A stretch of DNA of 59,297 bases from Alphaproteobacteria bacterium (GTDB lineage Bacteria > Pseudomonadota > Alphaproteobacteria > SHVP01). Below are positions 1-8,767 of this stretch, piece by piece. Made by a program: the position numbers and the translations under genes. The stretch lies in contig VGES01000022.1 of assembly GCA_016869765.1 (NCBI GenBank), positions 1-59,297 on the forward strand, given 5' to 3'. Position 1 is the stretch's first letter, and every line of letters starts with the position of its first letter. The notes under the pieces were generated by a model, which had not been told where the DNA came from, did not search any database, and was given only the letters and a program-made list of their open reading frames with translations.

Positions 1-238
1 AGCGAAAGACCATCGAGCACCGCCGCTTGCTGCACCAGCAAGCCACCGCCTAGACTGACAAACCAGATGGGCCGAAGCCTCCATTAATAAAGCCTTCGAT
101 CAGTCTCAAATGATCTGACGACGGACATCCGGCGAACATCGGCGCGCGAAAGGAGCAAATCCTGGGCGTCGAGAAACGACCACGTGTCGTCGCGTGGACA
201 ACGTGCGTATCCGCGGCGAGTCCCGACATCGCCCCTCG
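1..238. other. left-edge stretch, no gene assigned
   Basis: No gene can be named here. A plus-strand reading frame open from the window edge ends at a TAG at 51-53 and could be the last residues of an upstream protein, but about 17 residues are too few to judge. The rest, up to the stop codon of the minus-strand reductase at 239, shows no recognisable coding signal, terminator or repeat. Confidence 0.3.
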
Positions 239-1075
239 CTATCGGCGCTGGCGCATCGCCTCCCACTCGGCGTCGCTCAGCATCTCCATCAGGTTGAACT
301 GCCCCGCTCCCTTGAGCCACTCCCCACCGTCGATCGTCACGACCTCGCCGTTGATGTAGCCCGAACCATCCGCCAACAGGTAGGCCGCGAGGTTCGCAAG
401 TTCGAGATGCTCGCCGTAGCGTCGCAACGGCACCTTGTGCAGCCAAACTGCATCGAGGTTCGAGTCCGGGACGAGGCGCTTCCACGCCCCCTCGGTCGGG
501 AACGGCCCCGGCGCGATGGCATTGAGTCGAATCTTGCGACTGCCCCATTCGACAGCGAGCGAACGGGTCAGCGCCAGCACGCCGGCCTTGGCCATCGCCG
601 AAGGCACGACGTAGGCCGATCCGGTCCAGGCATAGGTCGTGATGATCGACAACACGTTGCCCGGTCGCTCCTCCGCCAGCCAGCGTTTGCCCACCGCCAA
701 CGTCATGTAGGCCGTGCCGTGCAGCACGATCGCCAGCACCGCATCGACGGCCCGCGGCGACAGGGTTTCCGTCTTGGCAATGAAGTTGCCGGCCGCATTG
801 TTGACCAGCGCATCGAGCGGTCCCACGGCCCACGCCTGATCGAGCATCGTCTCGATGGCCGCAGGGTCGCGCACATCGCAGGTCAGCGGCATTGTCCGGC
901 CGGGAAAGGCGGCATTGAACTCGGCTGCGGTCGCTTCGAGCACCTCGCGACGCCGACCGCAGATTACGAGTGAGGCGCCGAGCTCGACCAAGCGCCGGCC
1001 CATCGACTTGCCGAGGCCGGTGCCACCGCCGGTGATCAAGATGCGTTTGCCGGCGAGGAGGTCGTTTTTGAACAT
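239..1075 (-). CDS. 2,4-dienoyl-CoA reductase-like SDR oxidoreductase
   Basis: Short-chain dehydrogenase/reductase of 278 residues. The N-terminal cofactor motif TGGGTGLG and an NNAAGNF segment are clear. Instead of the usual YxxxK the helix reads VVPSAMAKAGV, with a tyrosine (TTYAWT) 15 residues before the lysine. This is the spacing and context of the 2,4-dienoyl-CoA reductase (DECR) family, whose members reduce conjugated enoyl-CoA esters with NADPH. The segment APGPFPTEGAWKRL also fits DECR. ATG at 1075 was chosen because an AGGGAG ribosome site precedes it and the glycine motif then sits near the N-terminus; the frame stays open further upstream into the previous gene. It is the last gene of the operon that starts at 8179. 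The exact substrate is unknown. Confidence 0.88.
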   Translation of the reverse strand: MFKNDLLAGKRILITGGGTGLGKSMGRRLVELGASLVICGRRREVLEATAAEFNAAFPGRTMPLTCDVRDPAAIETMLDQAWAVGPLDALVNNAAGNFIAKTETLSPRAVDAVLAIVLHGTAYMTLAVGKRWLAEERPGNVLSIITTYAWTGSAYVVPSAMAKAGVLALTRSLAVEWGSRKIRLNAIAPGPFPTEGAWKRLVPDSNLDAVWLHKVPLRRYGEHLELANLAAYLLADGSGYINGEVVTIDGGEWLKGAGQFNLMEMLSDAEWEAMRQRR

Positions 1076-1116
1076 GTCGGCTCCCTTTTGCCGGATGATA
1101 TCAGACCGCCTCGCCG

Positions 1117-1662
1117 TCAGCGTCGCGATCGCAGTCGATCGACTTCGCCACCGGCGCGCAAGCCGAAACACGTGTCGAGAAGGCGGGGATGGATCGGTTC
1201 GATCGACGCTTCCGGTCCACGGCGCTGTTGGCGCAAGCCGTAGAACCCTTGCATCGCGGTCGTGCCCATTTGGTGCAGCATTTCCGTCAGGTGCGTGCAG
1301 CCCGCTGCGACACCCACCCGATGACGTGCCTCGCGCACCCAGCCCACCCCCACCTGCAATCCCACGAGCTTCTCGTAGGCTGGCACCGCGCCGGTGCAGG
1401 AATCGTGGGCCCCGGTCGGCATCGCCGCCTCGACTCCCAAGATCGTCAGGGAGTCATCCAACCTCAGGCGCAACCACATGTCATGAATGGGGGCACCGGG
1501 GGGCCGCTCGCGCTCGCCCCCCATTTTGAGGGCGAACGGCTTGGTGTCGCGCAGGTGGGCCTCGACCTCGAGCAAGCCGTCCTCGCGGAGGTAACAATCC
1601 ATGGCGAGGGTCCGCGTGTGGAGAGGCCGCCGCGCGACCGGTGAGCTCAGGGCAACGGACAT
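1117..1662 (-). CDS. DUF2889 domain-containing protein
   Basis: Protein of 181 residues resembling the DUF2889 family: an early segment MDCYLREDGLLEVEAHLRDT followed by a conserved polar core containing MWLRLRLDDSLTI and a later GCTHLTEML motif. The biochemical function of this family is not established. It has no signal peptide or membrane segment. It lies 16 bases downstream of the FAD monooxygenase and 41 bases upstream of the dienoyl-CoA reductase-like gene, in the same orientation, so it is probably co-transcribed. Its position between two redox enzymes suggests, by inference only, a part in the same catabolic route. Confidence 0.82.
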   Translation of the reverse strand: MSVALSSPVARRPLHTRTLAMDCYLREDGLLEVEAHLRDTKPFALKMGGERERPPGAPIHDMWLRLRLDDSLTILGVEAAMPTGAHDSCTGAVPAYEKLVGLQVGVGWVREARHRVGVAAGCTHLTEMLHQMGTTAMQGFYGLRQQRRGPEASIEPIHPRLLDTCFGLRAGGEVDRLRSRR

Positions 1663-1678
1663 CGGGATTCCTATCCCG

Positions 1679-2875
1679 TCAGGCGACGGCGGCCGCCTGA
1701 CGCACGCTGGTGATCATCGAGGTGGAGAGGAGGAACGGCTTGGCCTTGACCGGATCACGCGCGATCTCCTGGAGGCTTTTGAGGCGCACGTTCCGGCTGG
1801 CGGGGTCACGTTCGCGCACCACCGCGCGGAGTTTCTCGGCCTCGGCCTGGACGAACTCGGCTGCGATCGTACGCCGTTGGCGCTCGTAGCGGTCGAGTAG
1901 CGAGTCGCTTTCGCCGTGCCAAACGCGCCGCAGTTTTCCGGCGAGGTTGATGGCGTCGTGGATCCCGCTGTTCATACCCATGCCGCCCTGCGGGTCGTTG
2001 AGATGCGCGGCATCGCCGATCAACACCGTGCGGCCGCGCCGGAAACGCTCGGCGATGCGCCGATGCACGCGGTAGTGCCCGCGCGCCTCGATCTCGAACG
2101 GACCGGACTTCGGACAGATTTCGTGCAGGCGCTCCTGGACGATTTTCTCGCTCAGGATGTGCTCGAGGGACTCGCCCTCCTTCAGCCGTGATCCGACACG
2201 CCAGCGTCCGGGGACTCGCAATAGACTGTAGTTGCCGCCGTCCCGCCACGTGTAGTTGACGTTGCACAGCCCGGCGATGTGCTGGCGGAAGTCGAACGGC
2301 GTCACGACCAGGGTGAGAGTCTCGGGATACATATAGCCCTTGAAGTCGATCCCGACGCCAGGACGTACGATGCTGTGCGCGCCGTCGGCGCCGATCAGAT
2401 ACCGCCCAGCGAGTTCGACTCGCTCGCCACCACGGACGACCGTCACTCGCACCCCGTCGTCGTGTTGGCTGACGCCGACGACGTCGGCGTCAAACCAAAC
2501 CTGCGCCTGGTCGAGCTTGAGCAGTTCCGCATGCAGAACGCGGTTGAGCTTGGCCTGCTCGCACTGCAGTCGATAGGGATGCTCGGTATCCCCGGCCAAG
2601 ATCCCGAGATCGAAGCGCACGAATTCGCCGGTTTCGTGGACTCGGATTTGCCATTCGGGCGCCTTTTCCCCGAGAGCAAGCAACTGCTCGGTGATGCCGA
2701 ACTCGTTCAGCATGTCGAGGGTCGGCGGATGGAACGTCGATGCGCGAAGGTCGGCGGGAATCGTCGGAGACTTGTCGATGATCACGACCGGCACTCCATA
2801 ACGAGCCAACCAGAGCGCGCAGGTCAACCCGGTCGGGCCGGCCCCGACAACGATAATGCGTTCACGATCACTCAT
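1679..2875 (-). CDS. class A FAD-dependent monooxygenase
   Basis: Flavoprotein of 398 residues with the p-hydroxybenzoate hydroxylase fold. The dinucleotide motif GAGPTG is at residues 11-16, followed by the central GADGAHSIVR (DG motif) and the C-terminal GDAAHLNDPQGGMGMNSG (GD motif binding FAD ribityl). Such enzymes use NAD(P)H and O2 to hydroxylate aromatic or related ring substrates. ATG at 2875 was preferred over the upstream in-frame start because it sits 8 bases after the stop of the upstream ATPase gene, has a GGGAAG site, and places the GxGxxG at the N-terminus. Co-transcription with the transporter suggests that its substrate, or a precursor of it, is imported by that transporter (inference). 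Confidence 0.92.
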   Translation of the reverse strand: MSDRERIIVVGAGPTGLTCALWLARYGVPVVIIDKSPTIPADLRASTFHPPTLDMLNEFGITEQLLALGEKAPEWQIRVHETGEFVRFDLGILAGDTEHPYRLQCEQAKLNRVLHAELLKLDQAQVWFDADVVGVSQHDDGVRVTVVRGGERVELAGRYLIGADGAHSIVRPGVGIDFKGYMYPETLTLVVTPFDFRQHIAGLCNVNYTWRDGGNYSLLRVPGRWRVGSRLKEGESLEHILSEKIVQERLHEICPKSGPFEIEARGHYRVHRRIAERFRRGRTVLIGDAAHLNDPQGGMGMNSGIHDAINLAGKLRRVWHGESDSLLDRYERQRRTIAAEFVQAEAEKLRAVVRERDPASRNVRLKSLQEIARDPVKAKPFLLSTSMITSVRQAAAVA

Positions 2876-2883
2876 CCGCTTCC

Positions 2884-3858
2884 CTATTCCCGCAACCAGC
2901 AAGCCACCGAATGACTCGGCCGTTTTTCGACCAAGGGCGGCTGGGTCTCGCGACAAACGTCACGCACCAAAGGACAGCGTGAAGCAAACCGGCAACCCGG
3001 CTTGGGGTCAACGGGGCTTGGTGGCTCACCACTGAGAGGCGCCCGCTGCCGGTGGCGCTCCACCGCGGGGTCGGGCACCGGCACGGCGGCGAGCAGCGCT
3101 TCGGTGTAGGGATGCATCGGCCGTTCATAGACCGACCGACGGTCGCCGATCTCGACGATCTTGCCGGCATACATGATGGCGACCCGGTGCGAGAGATGTT
3201 TGACCACCGACAGGTCGTGGGCGATGAAGAGGTAGGACAGCCCGAGGCGAGCCTGCAGATCCTGCATCAGGTTTACAACCTGGGCCCGAATGGAGACATC
3301 GAGCGCCGACACCGGTTCATCGGCGATGATCAGTTCCGGCTCGAGGGCCAACGCGCGTGCCAGACCTATGCGCTGTCGCTGACCGCCGCTGAAAGCATGC
3401 GGGAATCGCTCGCCCGCATCCGCCGGCAGTCCGACCAATGTCAGGAGCCGGCTCACGCGCTCGCGGATCGCGTCCCGGTCGGCGATGCCATGAACCTCCA
3501 GAGGTTCACCGACGATGTCCCGCACGCGTAGTCGCGGATTGAGGCTGGCGTAAGGATCCTGGAAGACCAATTGCATATTCCGGCGCAGGCGGCGCAACGG
3601 TTCACCCGACAACGTCGTGATGTCCTCACCCCGAAAACGCACCGTGCCGGCCGTGATCGGCGCCCGACGCAGGATCGCGCGGCCAAGCGTCGTCTTGCCC
3701 GAGCCCGACTCACCCACCAAGCCCAATGTTTCTCCCGGCGCCAAGGTGAGCGAGACACCGTCGACCGCATGCGCCACATGACGGGCCCCACCCCAGAGCG
3801 CGAGCGATCGCAGGGGGAAGTGGACGGAGAGATTCGTGACGTCGAGCAGGACGCTCAT
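2884..3858 (-). CDS. Dpp/Opp-type ABC transporter ATP-binding protein (DppF-like)
   Basis: Nucleotide-binding subunit of 324 residues: Walker A GESGSGKT at 49-56, signature FSGGQRQR at 156-163, Walker B LIIADEP at 176-182. The C-terminal extension carries an HPYTEALL motif and the cysteine-bearing GCRFASRCPL segment found in oligopeptide/dipeptide transporter ATPases (OppF/DppF), where clustered cysteines are known to bind an Fe-S cluster in some members. ATG at 3858 overlaps the TGA of the preceding ATPase gene as ATGA, which fixes the start and shows translational coupling; the frame continues upstream without protein similarity. It pairs with the DppD-like subunit. Peptides, amides or other small solutes are possible cargoes. 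Confidence 0.94.
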   Translation of the reverse strand: MSVLLDVTNLSVHFPLRSLALWGGARHVAHAVDGVSLTLAPGETLGLVGESGSGKTTLGRAILRRAPITAGTVRFRGEDITTLSGEPLRRLRRNMQLVFQDPYASLNPRLRVRDIVGEPLEVHGIADRDAIRERVSRLLTLVGLPADAGERFPHAFSGGQRQRIGLARALALEPELIIADEPVSALDVSIRAQVVNLMQDLQARLGLSYLFIAHDLSVVKHLSHRVAIMYAGKIVEIGDRRSVYERPMHPYTEALLAAVPVPDPAVERHRQRAPLSGEPPSPVDPKPGCRFASRCPLVRDVCRETQPPLVEKRPSHSVACWLRE

Positions 3859-4832
3859 GGCCACGCCGGCGTGAATGGTCGGAAACATGCGGCAGTCCGG
3901 CCGGTCGCGACGTCGTTGAGTCGGGGATCCTCGGCCCGGCAGCGCGCATCGGCCAAAGGACAACGCAACGCAAAGGCGCAACCCACGGGAAGATCGAGAA
4001 GTTCCGGGGGCGATCCGTCGACCGAGGTGAGTCGCTCGCGATCGGTGTCGAGACGTGGTGTCGATCTTAAGAGCCCCATGGTGTAGGGGTGAGCCGGGCG
4101 AGCAAAAACTTCCGACGCCGGACCCGACTCGACGATGCGGCCGGCGTAGATGACCGCGAGTCGGTCGCACATGGCCGCGATAACCCCGAGATCATGGGTG
4201 ATGAACAGCATCGCCAACCCGAGCCGGGCCTGGAGGTCGCGCAGCAGGTAGATGATCTGGGCCTGGATCGTGACATCGAGCGCCGTCGTCGGCTCATCGG
4301 CGATCAACAATTGCGGCTCGGCAGCAAGGGCCATGGCAATCATCGCCCGTTGGCGCATGCCGCCCGAGAACTCGTGCGGATACCCCCTCAACCGCAGGGC
4401 CGGATCGGGAATGCCCACCAACGTCAACAGCTCGGTGGCGCGCTCACGCGCAGCGCTGCGTGACAGGTTGCGGTGCTGCTCTAGCACTTCTTCGATTTGC
4501 CGACCGACGGTGAGCAGCGGATTCAGCGCTGCCAGCGCGTCCTGAAAGACGATGCTCATCTGCCGGCCACGCACGCCGTCGTTGCCGGCATGTCCCTCGA
4601 TCGACAGCGCCTCGCCTTTCCATCGTACCTGGCCCCGGCGCACGCGACCGGGCAGCCGCAACAGCCCCATCACAGTGTGAGCCAAGACGCTCTTGCCAGA
4701 TCCCGATTCTCCCACCAACCCGAGGCTTTCGCCAGGAGTCACATGGAGCGACACGCCGCGCACCGCCGGAACGTTGCCCCGTCGCGTGACGAACTCGATC
4801 GCGAGATCCTCGATGGTGAGCAACGCCGACAC
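3855..4832 (-). CDS. Dpp/Opp-type ABC transporter ATP-binding protein (DppD-like)
   Basis: ATPase subunit of 325 residues: Walker A GESGSGKS at 41-48, FSGGMRQRAMIAMAL signature, LIADEPTTALD Walker B and a C-terminal HPYTMGLL oligopeptide-transporter extension with the GCAFALRCPL cysteine segment. The start is a GTG at 4832, two bases after the TGA of the upstream permease gene; the frame is open far upstream but that part is antisense-like sequence within the permease gene. It ends in an ATGA overlap with the second ATPase. The two ATPases probably form the heterodimeric motor of one importer. Confidence 0.94.
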   Translation of the reverse strand: MSALLTIEDLAIEFVTRRGNVPAVRGVSLHVTPGESLGLVGESGSGKSVLAHTVMGLLRLPGRVRRGQVRWKGEALSIEGHAGNDGVRGRQMSIVFQDALAALNPLLTVGRQIEEVLEQHRNLSRSAARERATELLTLVGIPDPALRLRGYPHEFSGGMRQRAMIAMALAAEPQLLIADEPTTALDVTIQAQIIYLLRDLQARLGLAMLFITHDLGVIAAMCDRLAVIYAGRIVESGPASEVFARPAHPYTMGLLRSTPRLDTDRERLTSVDGSPPELLDLPVGCAFALRCPLADARCRAEDPRLNDVATGRTAACFRPFTPAWP

Positions 4833-4834
4833 GC

Positions 4835-5743
4835 TCAGGACTCCCGGTTGGCGACGGATCGGGCGAATCGCTTCTCGCCCTCGTGCGGATCGAAGACCAC
4901 CCGCAACCAACTGGCCAAGAAGTTGACGCCGAGCACAGTGAACGTGATGGCCAGCCCGGGGAAGGTCACCAACCACCAGGCGTTGAACAGGTAGTTGCGG
5001 CCCCCGGCCACATCGAGGCCCCACGACGTCGCCGGCGGTTGGATGCCGACCCCGAGAAACGACAACGCTGCCTCGGCCAGTACGACCCGAGCGAACTCGA
5101 GGACCGCCAGCGTCATGACCGGCGCCGCGAGGTTGGGAAGAATGTGGCGGAAGATCACGCGCGGCGGTCGGCAGCCGATCACCTCGGCCGCCTCCACGTA
5201 GGGCAGCGCCCGCGTCGACAGGACGATGTTGCGAACCAGGCGCGCGAACACCATCCAGCCGTTGATCGAGAGTGCAATGATGACCGTGAGTAGGCTCGGG
5301 TCGAGCACCGCGATGATGAGGAGCGCCAGCAGCAACCCGGGAAACGCGACGTGCACCTCGACCCAACGCATGACGAGGGCATCGAATCGGCCCCCGACGA
5401 ACCCCGCGACGAGACCCACAACGGTACCGAACACGCCCGCGATCGCCACCACACTGACCCCCGCGATGAGCGAGACCCGGGTTCCGAAAATCACGCGGGA
5501 CAACACGTCGCGTCCGAGGTGATCGGTCCCGAACGGGTGCCGCCAGCTCCCACCGTCGAGCCAAACCGGCGGGCGCAGGCGTTCTCGGATCGAGATTGCC
5601 GTCGGATCGAACGGCGCCAGTTCCGGCGCAAGGATCGCGGTTGCGACCAACAACGCAAGCAGCCCGAGCCCGATGACAGCGGCCTGATCGCGCCACCGCC
5701 AGCGGTGCCGGCGCGGGGCGACCCCGGTTACGGCGACGCTCAA
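4835..5743 (-). CDS. Dpp/Opp-type ABC transporter permease (DppC-like)
   Basis: Inner-membrane permease of 302 residues with about six hydrophobic helices. An N-terminal segment ending in HPFGTDHLGRDVLSRV is the hallmark of the OppC/DppC subgroup. The EAA loop (residues EAAEVIGCRPPRVIFRHI) that contacts the ATPases is present. The proposed start is TTG at 5743, overlapping the TGA of the upstream permease as TTGA; no better start is visible nearby. It forms the membrane channel with the DppB-like subunit. Confidence 0.92.
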   Translation of the reverse strand: MSVAVTGVAPRRHRWRWRDQAAVIGLGLLALLVATAILAPELAPFDPTAISIRERLRPPVWLDGGSWRHPFGTDHLGRDVLSRVIFGTRVSLIAGVSVVAIAGVFGTVVGLVAGFVGGRFDALVMRWVEVHVAFPGLLLALLIIAVLDPSLLTVIIALSINGWMVFARLVRNIVLSTRALPYVEAAEVIGCRPPRVIFRHILPNLAAPVMTLAVLEFARVVLAEAALSFLGVGIQPPATSWGLDVAGGRNYLFNAWWLVTFPGLAITFTVLGVNFLASWLRVVFDPHEGEKRFARSVANRES

Positions 5744-6666
5744 AGTTTCACCCGCGGGTCGATCAGCCGGTGGGCGACATCGAGCAACAGGTTGACGGCT
5801 ACGACCAGGATCGCCACCACGAAGACGATGGCCTGCACGAGGACCAGATCGTCGCGTTGAATGGCCTGCACGGCCACGAGCCCGAGCCCGGGCCAGGCGA
5901 ACACGGTTTCGACGACGATCGTGTAGCCGGCGAGCGCCCGCGTTACCTCCCAGCCGATCATCGTGAGGACCGGTACGGCAGCATTGATGAACGTGTGGAC
6001 CGTGATGACGCGTCGGGCCGGTAGACCCTTGGCGATGGCCGTGCGGACGTAGGGTGCGTTCAGTTCATCGATAAGGGTGCTGCGCAGCAACATGGCGATG
6101 CGCCCGGCCGCCGGGAGCGCCAGGGTAACGCTCGGCAGCACCAGGTGAGCCAGTCCACCCGGGCCGGAGCTTGGCAGCCATTGGAGCTTGGCCGCGAACA
6201 AGAAGATCAACATCAGGCCGAGCCAGAACAGCGGGATCGAAAGCCCGGCGAGGCTCAAGAACGAGGTGAGGCGGTCGGGCAAACGGCCTGGGTACAGGGC
6301 GGCGATCGTGCCGAGCGGCAGCGCCAGGACGACAGCCAGGGTCATCGAGGCGCCGACCAGAAGCAGCGTCCACGGCAGCCGTTCGACGATGATCTCGACA
6401 TTGGGACGGCGCTGCCAGAACGAGTCGCCGAACTCGAGCACGGTGAGCTGCCGCAGAAACTCTAGGAACTGGAGCCCGAGCGAACGATCGAGGCCGAGGT
6501 AAGCCCGAAGCTGGGCTCGCTCGGCCTCGGTCGCCTCGAGCGGGAGCATGATGGCGACGGGGTCGCCGATCAGGCGCGTAAAAACGAAAACCAGGGCCGT
6601 GACGCCGAGGACGACCACGGCCCCCTGCAACACGCGCCGAACGAAGAACCAACCGAACTCGTTCAC
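5740..6666 (-). CDS. Dpp/Opp-type ABC transporter permease (DppB-like)
   Basis: Permease of 308 residues with a GTG start at 6666. It begins with an amphipathic segment and a first membrane helix followed by a long periplasmic loop containing LRAYLGLDRSL, typical of OppB/DppB. Five further helices and an EAA loop region (YVRTAIAKGLPARRVITVH) follow. It lies 28 bases downstream of the binding-protein gene and overlaps the next permease gene by four bases, so the transporter genes form one transcription unit. Confidence 0.92.
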   Translation of the reverse strand: MNEFGWFFVRRVLQGAVVVLGVTALVFVFTRLIGDPVAIMLPLEATEAERAQLRAYLGLDRSLGLQFLEFLRQLTVLEFGDSFWQRRPNVEIIVERLPWTLLLVGASMTLAVVLALPLGTIAALYPGRLPDRLTSFLSLAGLSIPLFWLGLMLIFLFAAKLQWLPSSGPGGLAHLVLPSVTLALPAAGRIAMLLRSTLIDELNAPYVRTAIAKGLPARRVITVHTFINAAVPVLTMIGWEVTRALAGYTIVVETVFAWPGLGLVAVQAIQRDDLVLVQAIVFVVAILVVAVNLLLDVAHRLIDPRVKL

Positions 6667-6694
6667 CCCTCGCCTGCGATCCTGGTCGCGTCGG

Positions 6695-8179
6695 TCAGTT
6701 GACGCTCATTTCCTTCAGGAACACCTTGTTGTCGAGCCGCGGCTCCCAACTCATGCGGCGGCTGAGGCCATAGACGTCTTCGGTGTTGAGGAGGAACAAG
6801 AAGTAGGCCTCGTCGTAGCCGCGCTGCATGATTCGATGGTACAGCGCTTCACGTTTGGCGTTGTCCGGTTCGTTGCCCGCGGCAGCGATCCACTCGTCGA
6901 TCGTGGCATCCTCGACCGAACTCGACACCGCCCCCTTGGAACGGCTCTGGTAGAAGTTGGCGACCGTGCGCTCGGCCTCCATCAACGCATTGTTGTGGCT
7001 GGCGTAGATCACGTCGGGCCGGACCTTCGGGTCACGGAGCCGCGCCAGGTATTGATTGAACACCACCACCTTTAGGTCGGGCTTGAGCCCAATCTCCTGC
7101 CAGAAGCCGGCGATCGCCTCACCCATCTCCTTGGCCTTGGGCCAGCGACCCGCAGGAACGACGAACTCGATGGCCTTGCCCTCGGCGCCGGCCGCTTTGA
7201 TCAACGCCTTGGCCTTGGCCGGATCGTACGGCCACGGCTTGAGGTTCGGGTTGTAGCCAAAGCTGCGGTTGCCGATCATCTGGCCGTTGGCCGGCGCGGC
7301 CTGACCAAGGAAAAGGCCCTCCGCCAATGCCTGTTTGTCGATGGCGAAGTTGAGGGCCTCGCGCACGCGCTTGTCTTGCGTCGGGCCGCTGACGGCGCTC
7401 AGGATCGAGAACGAGTGTTCGAGGCCGAGTCGCCGCGCGGCCTTGGGCGCCTGCTTGACGAATTCGGCTTGCAGATTGTCGACGAAATCGAACTCCCCGG
7501 CGAGGAGGCCCGATAGCGCCGTCCCGCCTTCGCTGATGAAGCGGTAGGTCGCGCGTTGAATGGTGGGTTTGTCGCGCCAATAGTTGTCATGACGCTGCAG
7601 AACGATCCTGCTGCCCTTGACCCACTCGACGATGCGATAGGGGCCGGTCCCCACCGGCGCCTCGGCGAAGTTGGGCGCGGCGGAGGCCGTTGGCGGTACG
7701 ATCTTGAGCCAGTACATGCGGGACGGGAGTAGCGGATCGAGGCGCTCCGTCCGAACGTTGACGGTGTAGTCATCGACCTTCTCCGCTCCGCCGATGCCCC
7801 GCAGATCTCCGAGCTGGGTCGATTGATACGCCGGATCGAATATCCGCTTGATCGAATGCACCACGGCGTCGGCGTTGAACGCCTCGCCATTGTGGAACGC
7901 AATGCCGCGGCGCAGCTTGAACTGCCACGTCGTGTCACTGACGCGGGTTGGCATCTCGGCGGCCAGACCAGGGACAAGGCGACTGTCCTTGTCGCGCTCG
8001 ATCAGCGTCTCGTAGATGTTGTCGGTGATCCGTCGCTCACCGCCGTCGAACGTTTTCTGCGGATCGAGCGTCGAAGGCTCCGAGGAAATCGCCAAAGTCA
8101 CCTGGACCTGTGCGACGACCGGCAAAGCCGCAAAACAGGCTGCGGTCATCGCCGCAACCGTCAAACCGAAACGTTTCAC
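6695..8179 (-). CDS. ABC transporter substrate-binding protein, family 5
   Basis: Periplasmic solute-binding protein of 494 residues. A signal peptide (KRFGLTVAAMTAACFAALPV then VAQ) is followed by the family-5 opening SSEPSTLDPQ and the conserved RRGIAFHNGEAFNADAVV and RVREALNFAIDKQAL blocks. Family-5 proteins bind peptides, nickel chelates, glutathione or other amides. GTG at 8179 was chosen because a GGGGAGG ribosome site lies just upstream and the signal peptide then starts properly; upstream in-frame codons lack these. First gene of the eight-gene operon, so it likely sets the cargo of the 2884-6666 importer. Confidence 0.93.
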   Translation of the reverse strand: MKRFGLTVAAMTAACFAALPVVAQVQVTLAISSEPSTLDPQKTFDGGERRITDNIYETLIERDKDSRLVPGLAAEMPTRVSDTTWQFKLRRGIAFHNGEAFNADAVVHSIKRIFDPAYQSTQLGDLRGIGGAEKVDDYTVNVRTERLDPLLPSRMYWLKIVPPTASAAPNFAEAPVGTGPYRIVEWVKGSRIVLQRHDNYWRDKPTIQRATYRFISEGGTALSGLLAGEFDFVDNLQAEFVKQAPKAARRLGLEHSFSILSAVSGPTQDKRVREALNFAIDKQALAEGLFLGQAAPANGQMIGNRSFGYNPNLKPWPYDPAKAKALIKAAGAEGKAIEFVVPAGRWPKAKEMGEAIAGFWQEIGLKPDLKVVVFNQYLARLRDPKVRPDVIYASHNNALMEAERTVANFYQSRSKGAVSSSVEDATIDEWIAAAGNEPDNAKREALYHRIMQRGYDEAYFLFLLNTEDVYGLSRRMSWEPRLDNKVFLKEMSVN

Positions 8180-8382
8180 CTCAGCCTCCCCTGATCGGCG
8201 GTCCCGCGCCACGTCGAGCGATTGAACACCCGGGGCCAACCCAAGGGAAGGGCGAGACCGCACTTTTTCGTTCGATCACGTCCTAGGAGCGTCGTCGATC
8301 ACCGACCTGCCACAGCCGGCGACCGGCCTCGATCTCGCCGCACCCGCTTCCCATCGTCGAGCACCAGAAAATGCAGCGAACA

Positions 8383-8735
8383 CGTGAAGCTCTTGTTCCA
8401 TGGGCGCGACTTCATCGACAAAGTGATCGTCGTCGCCGCCGAAGTCTGGCGTCCTCGATCAGCTCGATTTCATTGTTCAGCAGCCGTTCGACGAGGATGC
8501 GATCATCTGGCGGTACAATCCGCTCGGCCGCGATCCGGCGCTGGTCCTCAACGAGGGCACCGTGCTCTACCACGGCATGTTTTGCTGTGAGTATCTCGAT
8601 TCGCCAAGCCGTGGCCGGCGCCTATTTCCCCAAGACGAACGCGCTGGAGGGCCCTGCTCCAAGCCGTCCTCGGCGACGGCCTGTTCGACGCCACCTCCGC
8701 GCTCCGAGCGCGAGCGCGATCGAAGAATTCGCGGG
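8383..8735 (+). pseudogene. glutathione S-transferase remnant, frameshifted and truncated
   Basis: Three consecutive pieces in different plus-strand frames join into a GST-like protein. Frame one at 8383 gives VKLLFHGRDFIDKVIVVAAE (thioredoxin-fold strand and helix). A frame change near 8450 gives LDQLDFIVQQPFDEDAII, then NPLGRDPALVLNEGTVLYHG and CEYLDS, the cis-proline and glutathione gamma-glutamyl site region. A second change near 8650 gives ALLQAVLGDGLFDATSALRA, the start of the C-terminal helical domain. It then dissolves into unrelated sequence before the HD gene at 8768. At least two frameshifts plus loss of most of the C-terminal domain make it non-functional. It fills the 588-base gap between flanking genes; nothing else is seen there. 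Confidence 0.8.
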
Positions 8736-8767
8736 TTGTGCAGGCGCCATCAATCCCAGCGCTGCGG

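Noticed and set aside
3859-4170. N-terminal extension of the DppF-like ATPase
   Set aside because: The ATGA overlap at 3858 and start of ABC homology fix the start; the extension is antisense-like sequence from the neighbouring gene.
8222-8590. 122-codon plus-strand frame as an intact gene
   Set aside because: Only its middle resembles a GST and the rest is out of frame; better explained as part of the pseudogene.
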